Made by a program: the position numbers and the translations under genes. Shown one piece after another: positions 42,559 to 51,808 of a stretch of DNA of 64,000 nucleotides; within the stretch, counting starts at the first letter, position 1, and the number at the start of each line of letters is the position of its first letter. The stretch comes from Bifidobacterium breve (GTDB lineage Bacteria > Actinomycetota > Acidimicrobiia > Acidimicrobiales > Acidimicrobilacustridaceae). The stretch is taken from contig CAMAYJ010000001.1 in the NCBI GenBank assembly GCA_945862505.1, positions 1 to 64,000 of the forward strand, in the 5' to 3' direction. The notes beneath the pieces were generated by a model. That model was not told the origin of the DNA. It did not search any database and saw nothing but the letters and a program-made list of their open reading frames with translations.

Positions 42559-43176
42559 TCAGCCCGGGTTGATGGCCTGACCGAACGTCATGAACACCCA
42601 TGGCTTGGGGCCTTTGGTATATTCGCTGTGGACGAATTCGAATTCGAAGCCGGCAGCCTTCACGAGTTCCACTGGGTCCCGGGTGAGGTGGCAACCATCG
42701 GCCAGACGCTTTTCAAGTGGATCAAGGCGACGCTGCCACGTCTGCGTCTTCGTGTCGGGAGCGAGGCCATGTTCGAGGAAGTGGAACTTTCCACCGGGCT
42801 TGAGCACGCGGCGGAGTTCGGCGAGCGCTTGTTCAACGCCGGGGATGGTGCAGAGCGTGAAGGTGCAAAGCGCTCCGTCGCAAGAATTGTCGCCGAGTGC
42901 CACGGTTTCGCCATGCAGGCCTGCGTACTGGATGGGGATGGGGGAGGCGGCAATACGGGGTACCGCGATCTTGCGAGCGGTTAACGCCGGCTCGACGGCG
43001 TAGACGAGTTCGATCTCTGGCGGATAACTCGCAACGTTGAGGCCAGACCCAAATCCGATTTCCAGCACTGTTCCTGAAAGGCCGGCGGCCACGGCATCGC
43101 GGCCCTGTTGCATGGCAGACGTGCCGCACATCTTGTCGATGAAGCGAGGAACGATGTATGTGCTGTAGAAACCCAT
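42559..43176 (-). CDS. Class I SAM-dependent methyltransferase
   Basis: 205 residues from ATG 43176, 7 nt after TACCGT on the minus strand (43184-43189). Motif I is GTVLEIGFGSGLNVASYP, motif II region GALCTFTLCTIP and motif III LKPGGKFHFLEHG. The pattern is that of the Methyltransf_11/METTL7-like group, with TWQRRLDPLEKRLADGCHLTRD as its typical downstream block. Small lipophilic or thiol acceptors are methylated by relatives; the substrate here is unknown. It is convergent with nrdJ and divergent from the HSL esterase. Confidence 0.82.
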   Translation of the reverse strand: MGFYSTYIVPRFIDKMCGTSAMQQGRDAVAAGLSGTVLEIGFGSGLNVASYPPEIELVYAVEPALTARKIAVPRIAASPIPIQYAGLHGETVALGDNSCDGALCTFTLCTIPGVEQALAELRRVLKPGGKFHFLEHGLAPDTKTQTWQRRLDPLEKRLADGCHLTRDPVELVKAAGFEFEFVHSEYTKGPKPWVFMTFGQAINPG

Positions 43177-43250
43177 CTCGCTGACGGTAGCGGTTGAGGG
43201 CGTTGCGATTCTCTCCGCCCTATGGTGACCACAGGACACGAGGGGGAACT

Positions 43251-44207
43251 ATGCAACTTTGGACCGATGAAATCGAGGCCATGAGGCCCGAGGCGCGCGC
43301 TGTGGTCGATGCCGGGATGGCGCTAGTGGCCGAAGCGTTTGCCAGCGATGGTGAACCGCCGAAGGATCTTCTCGGTCAGGTTCAGCAAATGCGCCGCACA
43401 TTTGAGCGCACGTTTGCGCCGCTACCTGAAGCCATTGTTCGCGATATTGCCGGTGTCTCATGTCGCACGTTTCTTCCTGACGGCCCGGCTTCGGCGGTCT
43501 ACGTGCACTTCCATGGTGGCGGAATGGTTATCGGTGCACCGGAAATGGGCGATACCGGCAATTTGGATCTGAGCCGCCGATTCGGAATGGCAGTGGTTTC
43601 TGTTGGCTATCGCAAAGCCCCAGAGCATCCATTTCCTGCCGGTCCCGATGATGGGATCGCGGTGGTGAAATGGGTGATCGAAAACGGACTGGCCGAGTAC
43701 GGCTCGAATCGCATCATCGTTGGCGGAGAATCTGCGGGCGGGTATATGGCAGCAGCGGTCGCGTTGCGCATGCGCGACGAACTCAATGCATCCGACAACC
43801 TCATTGGCGCCAACCTGGTGTTTGGGGTGCACGACTGGGGACGCTCGCCCAGTCAGCGCGGTGTACGCGTGCTCGACGGTCCCGACTTGCTCACGCCAGA
43901 AGGTATGGCGATGTTCGGCGATTGCTATTTGCCCGGCATGAGTATTGAGGAGCGACGCTCGCCAAACGTGTCACCCCTGTTTGCTGACTTACAAAACTTG
44001 TGTCCTGCATTCATGAGCGTGGGAACGGCAGACCACTTACTCGACGACACATTGATGCTGGCTCCTCGTTGGGCCGCTGCGGACAATGAGGTTGAACTGT
44101 TTGTTGCGCCTGAGATGCCTCACGGATTCCAAGCATTTCCATGCGGGATTACTTCGGCGTGGGCAGCTGCTCTGTTCGATTGGCTCGCTCGCCGGCTTGC
44201 GTCCTAA
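43251..44207 (+). CDS. Alpha/beta hydrolase, HSL-type esterase
   Basis: 318 residues from ATG 43251, after GAGGGGGA. The hormone-sensitive-lipase family marks are HGGG (88-91), the nucleophile Ser161 in GGESAGGYMA, an Asp in VGTADHLLDD and the His in MPHGF. There is no signal peptide, so it is cytoplasmic. It would hydrolyse short to medium acyl esters. A perfect terminator hairpin follows the stop, and upstream is the divergent methyltransferase, so it is a single-gene unit. Confidence 0.88.
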   Translation: MQLWTDEIEAMRPEARAVVDAGMALVAEAFASDGEPPKDLLGQVQQMRRTFERTFAPLPEAIVRDIAGVSCRTFLPDGPASAVYVHFHGGGMVIGAPEMGDTGNLDLSRRFGMAVVSVGYRKAPEHPFPAGPDDGIAVVKWVIENGLAEYGSNRIIVGGESAGGYMAAAVALRMRDELNASDNLIGANLVFGVHDWGRSPSQRGVRVLDGPDLLTPEGMAMFGDCYLPGMSIEERRSPNVSPLFADLQNLCPAFMSVGTADHLLDDTLMLAPRWAAADNEVELFVAPEMPHGFQAFPCGITSAWAAALFDWLARRLAS

Positions 44208-44212
44208 CGCGA

Positions 44213-44240
44213 CGATGCCCGCCCCAAAGGGCGGGCATCG
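44213..44240. terminator. Strong hairpin after the HSL esterase
   Basis: CGATGCCCGCCC and GGGCGGGCATCG make a perfect 12-bp stem with a CAAA tetraloop, between two convergent genes. No T-run follows on the plus strand. Confidence 0.75.
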
Positions 44241-44262
44241 AATGCGATCAGGAGTTTTCAGA

Positions 44263-44958
44263 TCAGTTGGACATGCAACCGTTGGTGTAGATCACGGCCG
44301 GAAGTTTGCCCTGCTGGCAAACAACACCGCGGTCCTGGGTGACCCACTTGCCGTCGCGTGATGCCAACACATCGGTAACGCCCAATGTGGGTGCGCCACT
44401 CCCTGCAGGAGGCGTGAGTTCTGCCCATGCGTAGGCCCAGCCTGAGTCACAGCCAAATCCTGTGACCTTGACGGTGGTCCCTGCAGTCATCGCGGCATCA
44501 ACGCCAGCGGTGATGGCGGTCGAGGTGCACGCAGCTGCTGCTCCGGTCGGACCAACTGGGGCCGGTGTCGGAGTCGGAAGCACGCAAATCTTCTTCTTGG
44601 CTTGAGCGTCGGCGGAAAGTGCTGCCTTCGTCTTCGGGCCGTAGGTGCCGTCAACGGTCAGGCCAGCGCCCTTCTGGAATGCCTTGATGCTGGAAATTGT
44701 GTGTGGTCCAATGATTCCGTCGTTGTTGCCAACATCGCAACCGACGGCGTCGAGCCATTCCTGCATTTGAATGACGTCGGCCTTGGTGAGGGTGTTCACT
44801 GGCTTCACACCAGATGTCGTGGGTGATGAAGCGGCAGTCGTGGTGGTCGTGCTTTTGTCGCTTGACTTGCTGTCGCTACTGCACGCGCCAACGCCGGCCA
44901 CGATGGCCAACGAAAGGACAGCAACGCCGAGAATTCGGCGCGCAGAATGAGAACGCAT
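44263..44958 (-). CDS. Peptidoglycan-binding lipoprotein
   Basis: 231 residues from ATG 44958, with GGAGGAA upstream. The signal peptide ends in VAGVGAC (lipid-anchored Cys26), followed by a Ser/Thr tether. A PG_binding_1 domain (about residues 57-115: VIQMQEWLDAVGCDVGNNDGIIGP, then TISSIKAFQKGAGL and VDGTYGPKTKAALS) suggests binding to the cell wall. A Pro-rich linker and a C-terminal domain of ~100 residues with several Cys follow, without a family I recognise. Likely exported and anchored in the membrane near the wall. Confidence 0.85.
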   Translation of the reverse strand: MRSHSARRILGVAVLSLAIVAGVGACSSDSKSSDKSTTTTTAASSPTTSGVKPVNTLTKADVIQMQEWLDAVGCDVGNNDGIIGPHTISSIKAFQKGAGLTVDGTYGPKTKAALSADAQAKKKICVLPTPTPAPVGPTGAAAACTSTAITAGVDAAMTAGTTVKVTGFGCDSGWAYAWAELTPPAGSGAPTLGVTDVLASRDGKWVTQDRGVVCQQGKLPAVIYTNGCMSN

Positions 44959-44980
44959 AGTTCCTCCGGGGGTAGGGGTA

Positions 44981-44998
44981 GAAGGCGAAACCGCCTTC
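44981..44998. promoter_or_regulatory. Inverted repeat between divergent genes
   Basis: GAAGGCG-AAAC-CGCCTTC lies 22 bp upstream of the lipoprotein start and 83 bp before the CoA-transferase start. It could be an operator for either gene or a small leader hairpin. Confidence 0.4.
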
Positions 44999-45080
44999 CA
45001 GAACGGTAGTGAGTGGGGTGCTCAAGGCCGTGGACCCCAGCGATGTGCCACGCTCTCAGGAGACAGAGAAGGAGTGGGGC

Positions 45081-46286
45081 GTGTCCGGACCATTAGAGGA
45101 TGTGAAAGTCGTCGAACTTGGTATGTGGGTCGCAGGACCCGCGTGCGCAGGGATTTTGGCTGACTGGGGTGCTGACGTAATCAAACTTGAGCCACCTGGC
45201 GTCGGTGATCCCGCGCGCACGTACCAGGCACTTTTCGGAACGATGATGCCGGACAATCCGGTGTTCGAAATGGACAACCGTTCGAAGAAGTCTGTCGCTG
45301 TCGATCTTCGAACTCCCGAGGGTCAAGCGCTTGCTCTTGAACTCCTTGCCGATGCAGATGTCTTCGTCACAAACCTTCGGCGCGCGGCATTGGAACGGTG
45401 GGGGCTCGGTCCTGACGCCGTGATGGAGCGGAATCCGCGTCTCGTCTACCAACTCATTACCGGATATGGGATGGAAGGCCCCGATGCGGGGCGCCCGGCC
45501 TATGACATCGGCGGATTCTGGGCGCGTTCTGGAGTTGCGTCGTTGCTGCGCACTCCCGATGGCCCGCTTCCGTTTCAACGCGGCGGCATGGGTGATCATC
45601 CGACCGGTAGTTCTGCTTCGGCGGCAGTTTGCGCTGCGCTCTTTAGTCGCGAGCGCACCGGAAAAGGTCAATTAGTTTCAACCTCGCTTGTTCGTCAAGG
45701 CGTCTACACGATCGGTTTCGATCTTTCGATCACACTTGGATGGGGCGATCACATCGGCATCGGTGCACGCGAAACCATGGGTAATCCATCCATGAACAAC
45801 TACACGTGTGGCGACGGGAAAATGATTTGGCTCATCGGTCAAGAAGCCCATCGCCATTGGCCACCGCTGTGTCGAGTTGTCGGGCATCCCGAATGGCTTG
45901 AGGACGGTCCGTACGCAACGCCGCTTGGTCGTCGCGACAATGCGCGCGAACTCATCGCCGAACTCGACGCCATCTTCGCAACAAAGTCTCGAGATGAATG
46001 GGCAGTCATCTTTGACACCGAGCCCGACATGTTCTGGGCACCGGTAAATGAGATTGATGATGTGCTTATCGATGAGCAAATCCACGCTGCAGGTGCCTTT
46101 ATCGAAGTTCCGGAAGCGAATGGTTCAGCGATGCGAATTGCCAGTCCTTCGGATTTCTACGGAACTCCTTGGCAAGCTCGTTCGGGAGCACCCGAACTCG
46201 GCCAACACACTCGTGAGGTGTTGGCATCAATGGGTCGTTCAGAAGCGGAAATCGATGCATTGTTCGAAGCGGGCACGGTGGCATGA
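45081..46286 (+). CDS. Family III CoA-transferase
   Basis: 401 residues from GTG 45081, chosen over GTG 45009 because GAAGGAG stands 8 nt upstream. CaiB/BaiF landmarks: KVVELGMWVAGPACAGILADWGADVIKLE at the N-terminus (split here in the usual glycine-rich form), NRSKKSVAVDL, and the catalytic Asp expected in GRPAYDIGGFWARSG. The enzyme moves CoA between carboxylates. It opens the 18-kb catabolic block and its stop overlaps the next hydrolase gene by 4 bp (ATGA), so both belong to one operon. Substrate unknown. Confidence 0.88.
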   Translation: MSGPLEDVKVVELGMWVAGPACAGILADWGADVIKLEPPGVGDPARTYQALFGTMMPDNPVFEMDNRSKKSVAVDLRTPEGQALALELLADADVFVTNLRRAALERWGLGPDAVMERNPRLVYQLITGYGMEGPDAGRPAYDIGGFWARSGVASLLRTPDGPLPFQRGGMGDHPTGSSASAAVCAALFSRERTGKGQLVSTSLVRQGVYTIGFDLSITLGWGDHIGIGARETMGNPSMNNYTCGDGKMIWLIGQEAHRHWPPLCRVVGHPEWLEDGPYATPLGRRDNARELIAELDAIFATKSRDEWAVIFDTEPDMFWAPVNEIDDVLIDEQIHAAGAFIEVPEANGSAMRIASPSDFYGTPWQARSGAPELGQHTREVLASMGRSEAEIDALFEAGTVA

Positions 46287-47263
46287 GCGTCACCGGTTAT
46301 GACGTTCGGTTGCGTCCGGCCCAGCCGGCGACACCCGCCGGTGATGCATTCACGATTCATCGTTCCGATATCGGAAACGGTCTTGAACTCGCTTATGTCC
46401 GTGAAGGTGTCGGCGGATATCCGCTCCTTCTGGTTCACGGCTATCCGGAAACGAAGCGCATTTGGTGGCGCAATATCGAGGCGCTTGTTGCCGCTGGTTT
46501 CGAGGTCATCGTTCCCGACCTTCGGGGACATGGCGATTCAGATCTCTCGGAATCCGATACGTACGATCTCGTCACCTACAGCCGCGATCTGTATGCGCTA
46601 GTGCATGACGTTCTTGGTCATGAACACGTTGGCGTGATCGGTGGAGACGTCGGCGGCGTTGTAGCCGTCGACATGGTGCATCGATTCGAAGGTTTCGTTG
46701 ACGCACTGTGCTTCTTCGACACGGTGCCGCCAATGGTGATCGACGCGTACGTTGCCGCTGGCATCGACATCGGTTCGATCAAAGCAATCGCCGATGGACC
46801 CACTGGCGATTACCGCCGTCGCCAAGGTGGTGAGCCCGATGAGTTGGCCGCGGAATTGAATTCGCCGGCGTTACGTCGAGCGTGGGTTGCTGCGATGTAC
46901 GGCCCTCGTTTGTGGGCATCACCAGGCACGTTCAGCGACGCCGACATCGATTTCATGACTGAGCCTTGGGCTGATGAGGCTCGACTTCGAGCTGGATGGG
47001 CGGTCTATCAACTTGGGTACGGACGCACAGCGGAGGAGTTTCCGATCCTCGACCGTGCGGTCGACGTGCCGACTCTTCTCTTTTATGGTGCCGACGATCA
47101 GGTTGTAGGCCCCGATTTCCTTCACTGCTGTGAAGTTGCGTTTACAAATCGCGTAGGTCCGCTGGTGCTTGCGGGCGCCGGACATTTCTTGCAGTGGGAG
47201 CGGGCAGACATTTTCAATCCGACAGTGTCGATGTTCTTTCACTCAATTGCATCGAAGGTGTGA
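46283..47263 (+). CDS. Alpha/beta hydrolase with Asp nucleophile (epoxide hydrolase-like)
   Basis: 326 residues, start overlapping the CoA-transferase stop. The oxyanion motif is HGYPETKRIWW (about 52-62) and the nucleophile elbow is GGDVGG with Asp122 in place of Ser, the mark of epoxide hydrolases, haloalkane and fluoroacetate dehalogenases. The charge-relay His is in GAGHFLQWE. The HGxP motif favours epoxide hydrolase. It may open an epoxide or remove a halogen in the pathway encoded around it. Confidence 0.82.
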   Translation: MSVTGYDVRLRPAQPATPAGDAFTIHRSDIGNGLELAYVREGVGGYPLLLVHGYPETKRIWWRNIEALVAAGFEVIVPDLRGHGDSDLSESDTYDLVTYSRDLYALVHDVLGHEHVGVIGGDVGGVVAVDMVHRFEGFVDALCFFDTVPPMVIDAYVAAGIDIGSIKAIADGPTGDYRRRQGGEPDELAAELNSPALRRAWVAAMYGPRLWASPGTFSDADIDFMTEPWADEARLRAGWAVYQLGYGRTAEEFPILDRAVDVPTLLFYGADDQVVGPDFLHCCEVAFTNRVGPLVLAGAGHFLQWERADIFNPTVSMFFHSIASKV

Positions 47264-47265
47264 TC

Positions 47266-48762
47266 ATGGCTTCGTCAGAAATGCTTGACCCCCAGACCCC
47301 GATTGTCATAAGCGCTGCAGAGCTTGTGCACCGCGATGGACCCGGCTTTGTGATGACATCTGCGACCGATCTCATGATTGAAGCTGTTCAAGCCGCGTTG
47401 GGAGCAACCGGTGCGGCCGGGTCGCTGGGTGAGCTGACGGGAGCGGTCTTCGTTCCTCATGGAACCTGGTCGGAAAGTGATCCTGGTCGAGCCATCGCCG
47501 TTGCTGTTGGTGCTCCGAATGCCCGAAGCATCAGAAGCGAACTTGGTGTTCTGCAGCAATCATTACTTGCCAGAGCAGCAACCGATGTTCGTTCAGGAGT
47601 TGTTGACGTTGCCATAGTCGTGGGCGGAGAAAACCGCTGGTCCGGCGTAATCGCTGGAAAGTCTGGAAGCGCCGTTCCCGACGCGCCGGCAGCTGCCCGT
47701 TCATCGGAACCCGACGAAGTCATTGCTCCGAAGGAAATGGTGATTTCGCAGATCGAGATCGAGCGCAACCTCACGACTGCTGCTCATCAATACGCAATTA
47801 TCGAATCTGCGCTGCGTCATCACCTTGGCCGCTCGAACCGGGCCCATCAGCGCGAACTCGGAGATCTATGGGCACGGTTTGCTCAGATCGCCGCGCACGC
47901 ACCCGCCGGCTGGGATGACCGCGCATTGACATCAGACGAGATCGCGTTCGAATCTGAATCGAATCGGATGATCGCAGCGCCGTATCCGAAATGGCTGATT
48001 TCACAGTGGAATGTCGATCAGGCTGCGGCACTCATCTTCACCACCGTCGGAACGGCGAGTCGTCTCGGTCTCGACGAATCGACATGGGTGTTCCCCCTCG
48101 CAATGGTCGAATCCAACGCAGTCATTCCGCTTCCCGAACGCGCTGATGTCCATCGCTGGCCGGCATCTCAGCTCGTAGCGAGGATTGCACTTGAGTCATC
48201 TCGCGTCACCATCGATGAAATCGGACCTGTCGATCTCTATAGCTGCTTCCCAGCAGCAGTAGAAGTACAAGCTCGAGAGATTGGTTTCTCAATCGATCGT
48301 GACCTCACCCTCACTGGCGGTATGACATTTGGTGGCGGGCCGTTCAATAACTACGTGCTGCAAGGTGCAGCGGCGATGGTGCGTCGCTTGCAGGAACTTC
48401 CCGACGCAACGTTTGGCATGACAAGTGCAGTGAGTGGCCTTCTCACAAAGCCGGCAGTGACGGTCTGGTCAAACCGCGAACCACGGACACCGTTTGTGTC
48501 GCTCGATGTCAGCGAAGAAGCCGAACGAGCAACCGAACGGCGACTGGTGGATCTCGACCTCACCGGCGCTGGGGTGGTTGTGGGAGCCACGGTTCTACCC
48601 AGTAGCGATGGCCAGCTCACAACGGTGGCTCTGGTTGAGGTCGATGAGGTTCGAACGGTCGTTCAGAGTCACGATTCTGGGGTCGGCCAAACGTTTATGG
48701 ATTCGGACCCGGTCGGCCTCTCGGTCATCATTGGTGATCCTGGGGAATTTACGCTGGCTTAG
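47266..48762 (+). CDS. Thiolase-superfamily protein without the usual catalytic Cys
   Basis: 498 residues from ATG 47266, 2 nt after the hydrolase stop. Overall it follows actinobacterial acetyl-CoA acetyltransferase/lipid-transfer-like proteins: VVGGENRW, PVDLYSCFPAAVEVQA, LTGGMTFGGGPFNNYV, plus a C-terminal domain of ~90 residues. The protein has only one Cys (Cys327, in the LYSCF block). Around SELGVLQQSLLARA (about 91-104), where the nucleophilic Cys would be, there is none, and the His usually found after NNY is absent (VLQGAAAM). It is therefore unlikely to be a normal thiolase; a retro-aldol or carrier-type role is possible. Confidence 0.75.
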   Translation: MASSEMLDPQTPIVISAAELVHRDGPGFVMTSATDLMIEAVQAALGATGAAGSLGELTGAVFVPHGTWSESDPGRAIAVAVGAPNARSIRSELGVLQQSLLARAATDVRSGVVDVAIVVGGENRWSGVIAGKSGSAVPDAPAAARSSEPDEVIAPKEMVISQIEIERNLTTAAHQYAIIESALRHHLGRSNRAHQRELGDLWARFAQIAAHAPAGWDDRALTSDEIAFESESNRMIAAPYPKWLISQWNVDQAAALIFTTVGTASRLGLDESTWVFPLAMVESNAVIPLPERADVHRWPASQLVARIALESSRVTIDEIGPVDLYSCFPAAVEVQAREIGFSIDRDLTLTGGMTFGGGPFNNYVLQGAAAMVRRLQELPDATFGMTSAVSGLLTKPAVTVWSNREPRTPFVSLDVSEEAERATERRLVDLDLTGAGVVVGATVLPSSDGQLTTVALVEVDEVRTVVQSHDSGVGQTFMDSDPVGLSVIIGDPGEFTLA

Positions 48763-48808
48763 ACAGAGCGGTCCTTGAGTGCGGCGCCCTGGTTGTGATC
48801 GTGACAAA

Positions 48809-48823
48809 CTGACGATCCGTCAG
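48809..48823. promoter_or_regulatory. Palindromic operator before the first amidohydrolase gene
   Basis: CTGACG-ATC-CGTCAG is a 15-bp near-perfect palindrome 40 bp upstream of the amidohydrolase ATG, shortly after a TGACAA element. The form is typical of TetR-family operators; the TetR gene at 59320 is the nearest candidate regulator. Confidence 0.6.
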
Positions 48824-48862
48824 ATTCCCGGCGAGTGCCGGGGCGACGCCCAGGAGGCCCCC

Positions 48863-50074
48863 ATGGAAATCCCCCGCATTATCTCGGTCGATGATCATGT
48901 CGTAGAGCCCCCCGACCTGTGGTCGTCGCGCCTCCCCGAGAAGTACCGCGAACGAGGCCCGCGTGTCCTTCGCAAGAAGGTGAAGATGGGAATCATCGGG
49001 GGAGTGTTCTCCTTCGAAGTCAGTGAAGACGATGGCGTCGATTGCGACGTCTGGTACTACGACGATCTCGTCTACCCGTTCACTCGCCTTTCAGCCGCCG
49101 TCGGCGCTGAGGTTGTGCAGAACGAGCCATGCACGTTCGATGACATCCTTCCGGGTTGTTACGACCAAACCGCGCGCCTTGCGGACATGGACGCCAATCA
49201 TGTCGAGGCATCAATTTGTTTCCCGAATATCCTTCCGCGATTTTGCGGTCAGACGTTTCTTGAACGCGAAGACAAAGAACTCGCGATGGCGTGCATCACC
49301 GTTTACAACGACTGGATGATCGACGAATGGTGCGCGGGTGCTGGTTATGGCCGCCTCATTCCGATGACAATTGTTCCTCTTTGGGACGTTGAACTCGCCG
49401 CAAAAGAAATTCATCGTTGTGCTGCGAAGGGCAGTCACAGCATCACCTTTAGTGAAAGCCCTGTTCCGCTTGGTTTGCCATCGGTTCATTCGGGTTATTG
49501 GGACCCAATGTTCGCGGCGTGCGTCGAGACCGACACCGTCGTCAATATGCACATCGGTTCTTCGTCAAAGATGCCTTCGACTGCTCCCGATGCACCATTC
49601 ATCATCTCTTCGGTATTGACCTTCCAAAATGCGATGGGCTCGGTGCTCGACTACGTCTTTGGTGGCGTCTTTGAACGGTTCCCCGATCTGCGCGTTGCGT
49701 ACTCGGAAGGACAAGCCGGATGGCTTCCCTACATTCTTGAGCGCGCTGACAAATTGTGGGAAGAGCGCCTTCTCGACAGAACCGGATTTGGCTCGAATCT
49801 GACCGTCCCGCCTTCGACCTACATGAAGCAGAACGTTTGGTACTGCGTGTTTGACGATGAAACGGCAATGGCGAATCGTGACGTCATCGGTATCGATCGG
49901 CTCACATTCGAAGTTGACTACCCACATGCTGACTCGACGTTCCCACACACCAAAGAGGTTGCGGAACGAATGGCAGCCAAAGCCGGCTTCAACGACTTTG
50001 AGGCGCATCGCTTCTTCCGTGGAAACGCTATTGAGCTTTACAAGCTCGACAAGTACTACGGCATTACGAAATAG
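48863..50074 (+). CDS. Amidohydrolase family 2 protein (ACMSD-like)
   Basis: 403 residues from ATG 48863 with CAGGAGG upstream. The metal-binding N-terminal motif is ISVDDHVVEPPDLW, followed by the FPNILPRF region, a His in VVNMHIGSSS, and a late Asp-His motif VDYPHADSTFPH. Relatives (ACMSD superfamily) include non-oxidative decarboxylases and hydrolases using a single Zn or Mn ion. It is the first of three such proteins in this block and is more divergent than the tandem pair at 56723 and 58003. A palindromic operator lies upstream. Confidence 0.85.
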   Translation: MEIPRIISVDDHVVEPPDLWSSRLPEKYRERGPRVLRKKVKMGIIGGVFSFEVSEDDGVDCDVWYYDDLVYPFTRLSAAVGAEVVQNEPCTFDDILPGCYDQTARLADMDANHVEASICFPNILPRFCGQTFLEREDKELAMACITVYNDWMIDEWCAGAGYGRLIPMTIVPLWDVELAAKEIHRCAAKGSHSITFSESPVPLGLPSVHSGYWDPMFAACVETDTVVNMHIGSSSKMPSTAPDAPFIISSVLTFQNAMGSVLDYVFGGVFERFPDLRVAYSEGQAGWLPYILERADKLWEERLLDRTGFGSNLTVPPSTYMKQNVWYCVFDDETAMANRDVIGIDRLTFEVDYPHADSTFPHTKEVAERMAAKAGFNDFEAHRFFRGNAIELYKLDKYYGITK

Positions 50075-50080
50075 CGATTG

Positions 50081-50893
50081 ATGGCTGATCTGCAGAGTGA
50101 ACCCGGCCTGCTTTCGGGCCGGGTTGCACTGGTCTCCGGCGCGGGCCCCGGCCTCGGTCGGGTCGCGGCGATCGAACTTGCGCGTCACGGTGCCGATATT
50201 TCCCTCGGCGCTCGTAGCTCCGAAACGCTCGCGGCGGTTGCCACGGAGATCGAGGCGATGGGTAGGCGTGTTACGTGGCGCCCGACCGACATCACGTCGG
50301 CGGACGACTGTCGCGCCCTCGTTGAACAGACGGTGACTGAGCTTGGTCGCCTCGACACGTTGGTGAACAACGCCTTTTTGGGGGGTAGCGGCAATCTGTT
50401 CGCTGACACGTTCACCTCGAACGAAGACGACATTTGGCATCGATCGATGGATACGAATCTGTTTGGTTCGCTCAACATGACGAGAGCCGCGATCGAACCC
50501 ATGAAGCGCCAAGGCGAAGGCAGCATCGTGATGGTCGGAACGATGGCGGTGCGTGAGGTGAAGCCGAATCAGGGGCCGTACGCGATTTCCAAAGCTGCCC
50601 TCTTGCAGGCAACCCGAACGCTCTCGACCGAACTCGGACGTGACGGAATCAGGGTGAACATGGTGCTGCCCGGTTATATCCGTGGCGCTGCAGTCGACGG
50701 TTGGATTCACCGCCAGGCCGAGGAACGGGGAGTATCGGTGGAGGAGATCGAGGCCGATCTCGCCTCGACCACCGCACTTGGTTCGATTCCCACCGAAGCA
50801 GAAATCTCGGGAACGATCGTGTGGCTGGCGAGTGATCTGGCTCGGCCGGTCACGGGCCAGGCCATCGACGTCAATGCCGGTCAGTGGATGTAG
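50081..50893 (+). CDS. SDR family oxidoreductase
   Basis: 270 residues from ATG 50081 (TTG 50078 is possible), 6 nt after the amidohydrolase stop. The dinucleotide-binding loop is SGAGPGLGR, NNAFLGGSG is the NNAG-type block, and the catalytic Tyr-x3-Lys is in GPYAISKAAL. The end DVNAGQWM is the usual C-terminal SDR block. The enzyme would oxidise or reduce a hydroxyl/keto group of a pathway intermediate, possibly a hydroxyacyl-CoA. Co-transcribed with the amidohydrolase. Confidence 0.9.
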   Translation: MADLQSEPGLLSGRVALVSGAGPGLGRVAAIELARHGADISLGARSSETLAAVATEIEAMGRRVTWRPTDITSADDCRALVEQTVTELGRLDTLVNNAFLGGSGNLFADTFTSNEDDIWHRSMDTNLFGSLNMTRAAIEPMKRQGEGSIVMVGTMAVREVKPNQGPYAISKAALLQATRTLSTELGRDGIRVNMVLPGYIRGAAVDGWIHRQAEERGVSVEEIEADLASTTALGSIPTEAEISGTIVWLASDLARPVTGQAIDVNAGQWM

Positions 50894-50955
50894 TTCGGCC
50901 TGAACGCCGCTACTAGCCTGCGCTTCCTAGTTCATCATTCAATGAGGGGGAAGCC

Positions 50956-51759
50956 ATGTCAGACAAACGACTGCTCGATCGAGTTGCAGTAATTACCGGT
51001 GGGGGTGACGGGATCGGTCGTGGAATCGCTCGGCGCTTTGCTCAAGAAGGCGCCCGAGTTGTTGTCGCCGACATCAATGTCGAAACCGGGCCGATAGTGG
51101 CTCAAGAACTTCAGGACGAGTTTGGGGTCGAAGCATTCTTCCTTCAGACAGATGCAACGAAAGAAGAAGACAACCGCCGCATGGTGCGAGAAGCTGTTGC
51201 GCGCTGGGGCACCGTTGACATCCTCGTTAACAATGCTTGGGGTGGCGATCAGGCTGGTCTTCAGCGTGTTGACAAGATGCCCGATGATGCCATGGACCAC
51301 GCGTGGCACATGAATGTGATGGGTCCGTTGTGGGCGATGAAGGAATCTTTCTCTCACATGCGAGCGCAAGGCAAAGGCCGCATCATCAATATTTGTTCGC
51401 TCAACGGCGTGAATGCGCATATGGGTAGCGTTCATTACAACTCGACAAAAGAAGCGCTGCGTTCGATCACTCGTACGGCCGCTCGCGAATGGGCAAGCTT
51501 TGGCATCACGGCCAATGTGATCTGCCCTGCAGCAAAAACAACTGCGTTTCGCATGTTCGAACAGATGGCACCGCAGGTGGCTGCAGAATCGGAAGCGGCA
51601 AACCCAATGGGACATCTGGGCGATCCGGAAACGGAAATCGCTCCGGTTGCATTCTTCCTTGCTAGTGATGATTCCGCTTACATCACTGGCAACACGTTGT
51701 TCGCTGATGGCGGCAGTCACATCAATGGCGCAGTGTGGGTTCCCGACCTCAGCGACTGA
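50956..51759 (+). CDS. SDR family oxidoreductase
   Basis: 267 residues from ATG 50956, after GAGGGGGAA. The cofactor loop is TGGGDGIGRG, with ADIN after strand 2 suggesting NAD preference; NNAWGG replaces NNAG; the Tyr-Lys pair is in HYNSTKEAL, and ICPAAKTTAF follows. A second, distinct SDR in the same operon as the previous one suggests two successive dehydrogenation or reduction steps. Substrate unknown. Confidence 0.9.
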   Translation: MSDKRLLDRVAVITGGGDGIGRGIARRFAQEGARVVVADINVETGPIVAQELQDEFGVEAFFLQTDATKEEDNRRMVREAVARWGTVDILVNNAWGGDQAGLQRVDKMPDDAMDHAWHMNVMGPLWAMKESFSHMRAQGKGRIINICSLNGVNAHMGSVHYNSTKEALRSITRTAAREWASFGITANVICPAAKTTAFRMFEQMAPQVAAESEAANPMGHLGDPETEIAPVAFFLASDDSAYITGNTLFADGGSHINGAVWVPDLSD

Positions 51760-51808
51760 CCTCTTCTTCTTTTTCTGATCGACGCAGGCGCGTCTCGAAA
51801 GGTGCAAC

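Noticed and set aside
49565..50710. 381-codon open frame antisense to the amidohydrolase and SDR genes
   Set aside because: Composition and lack of motifs mark it as a shadow of two well-supported genes.
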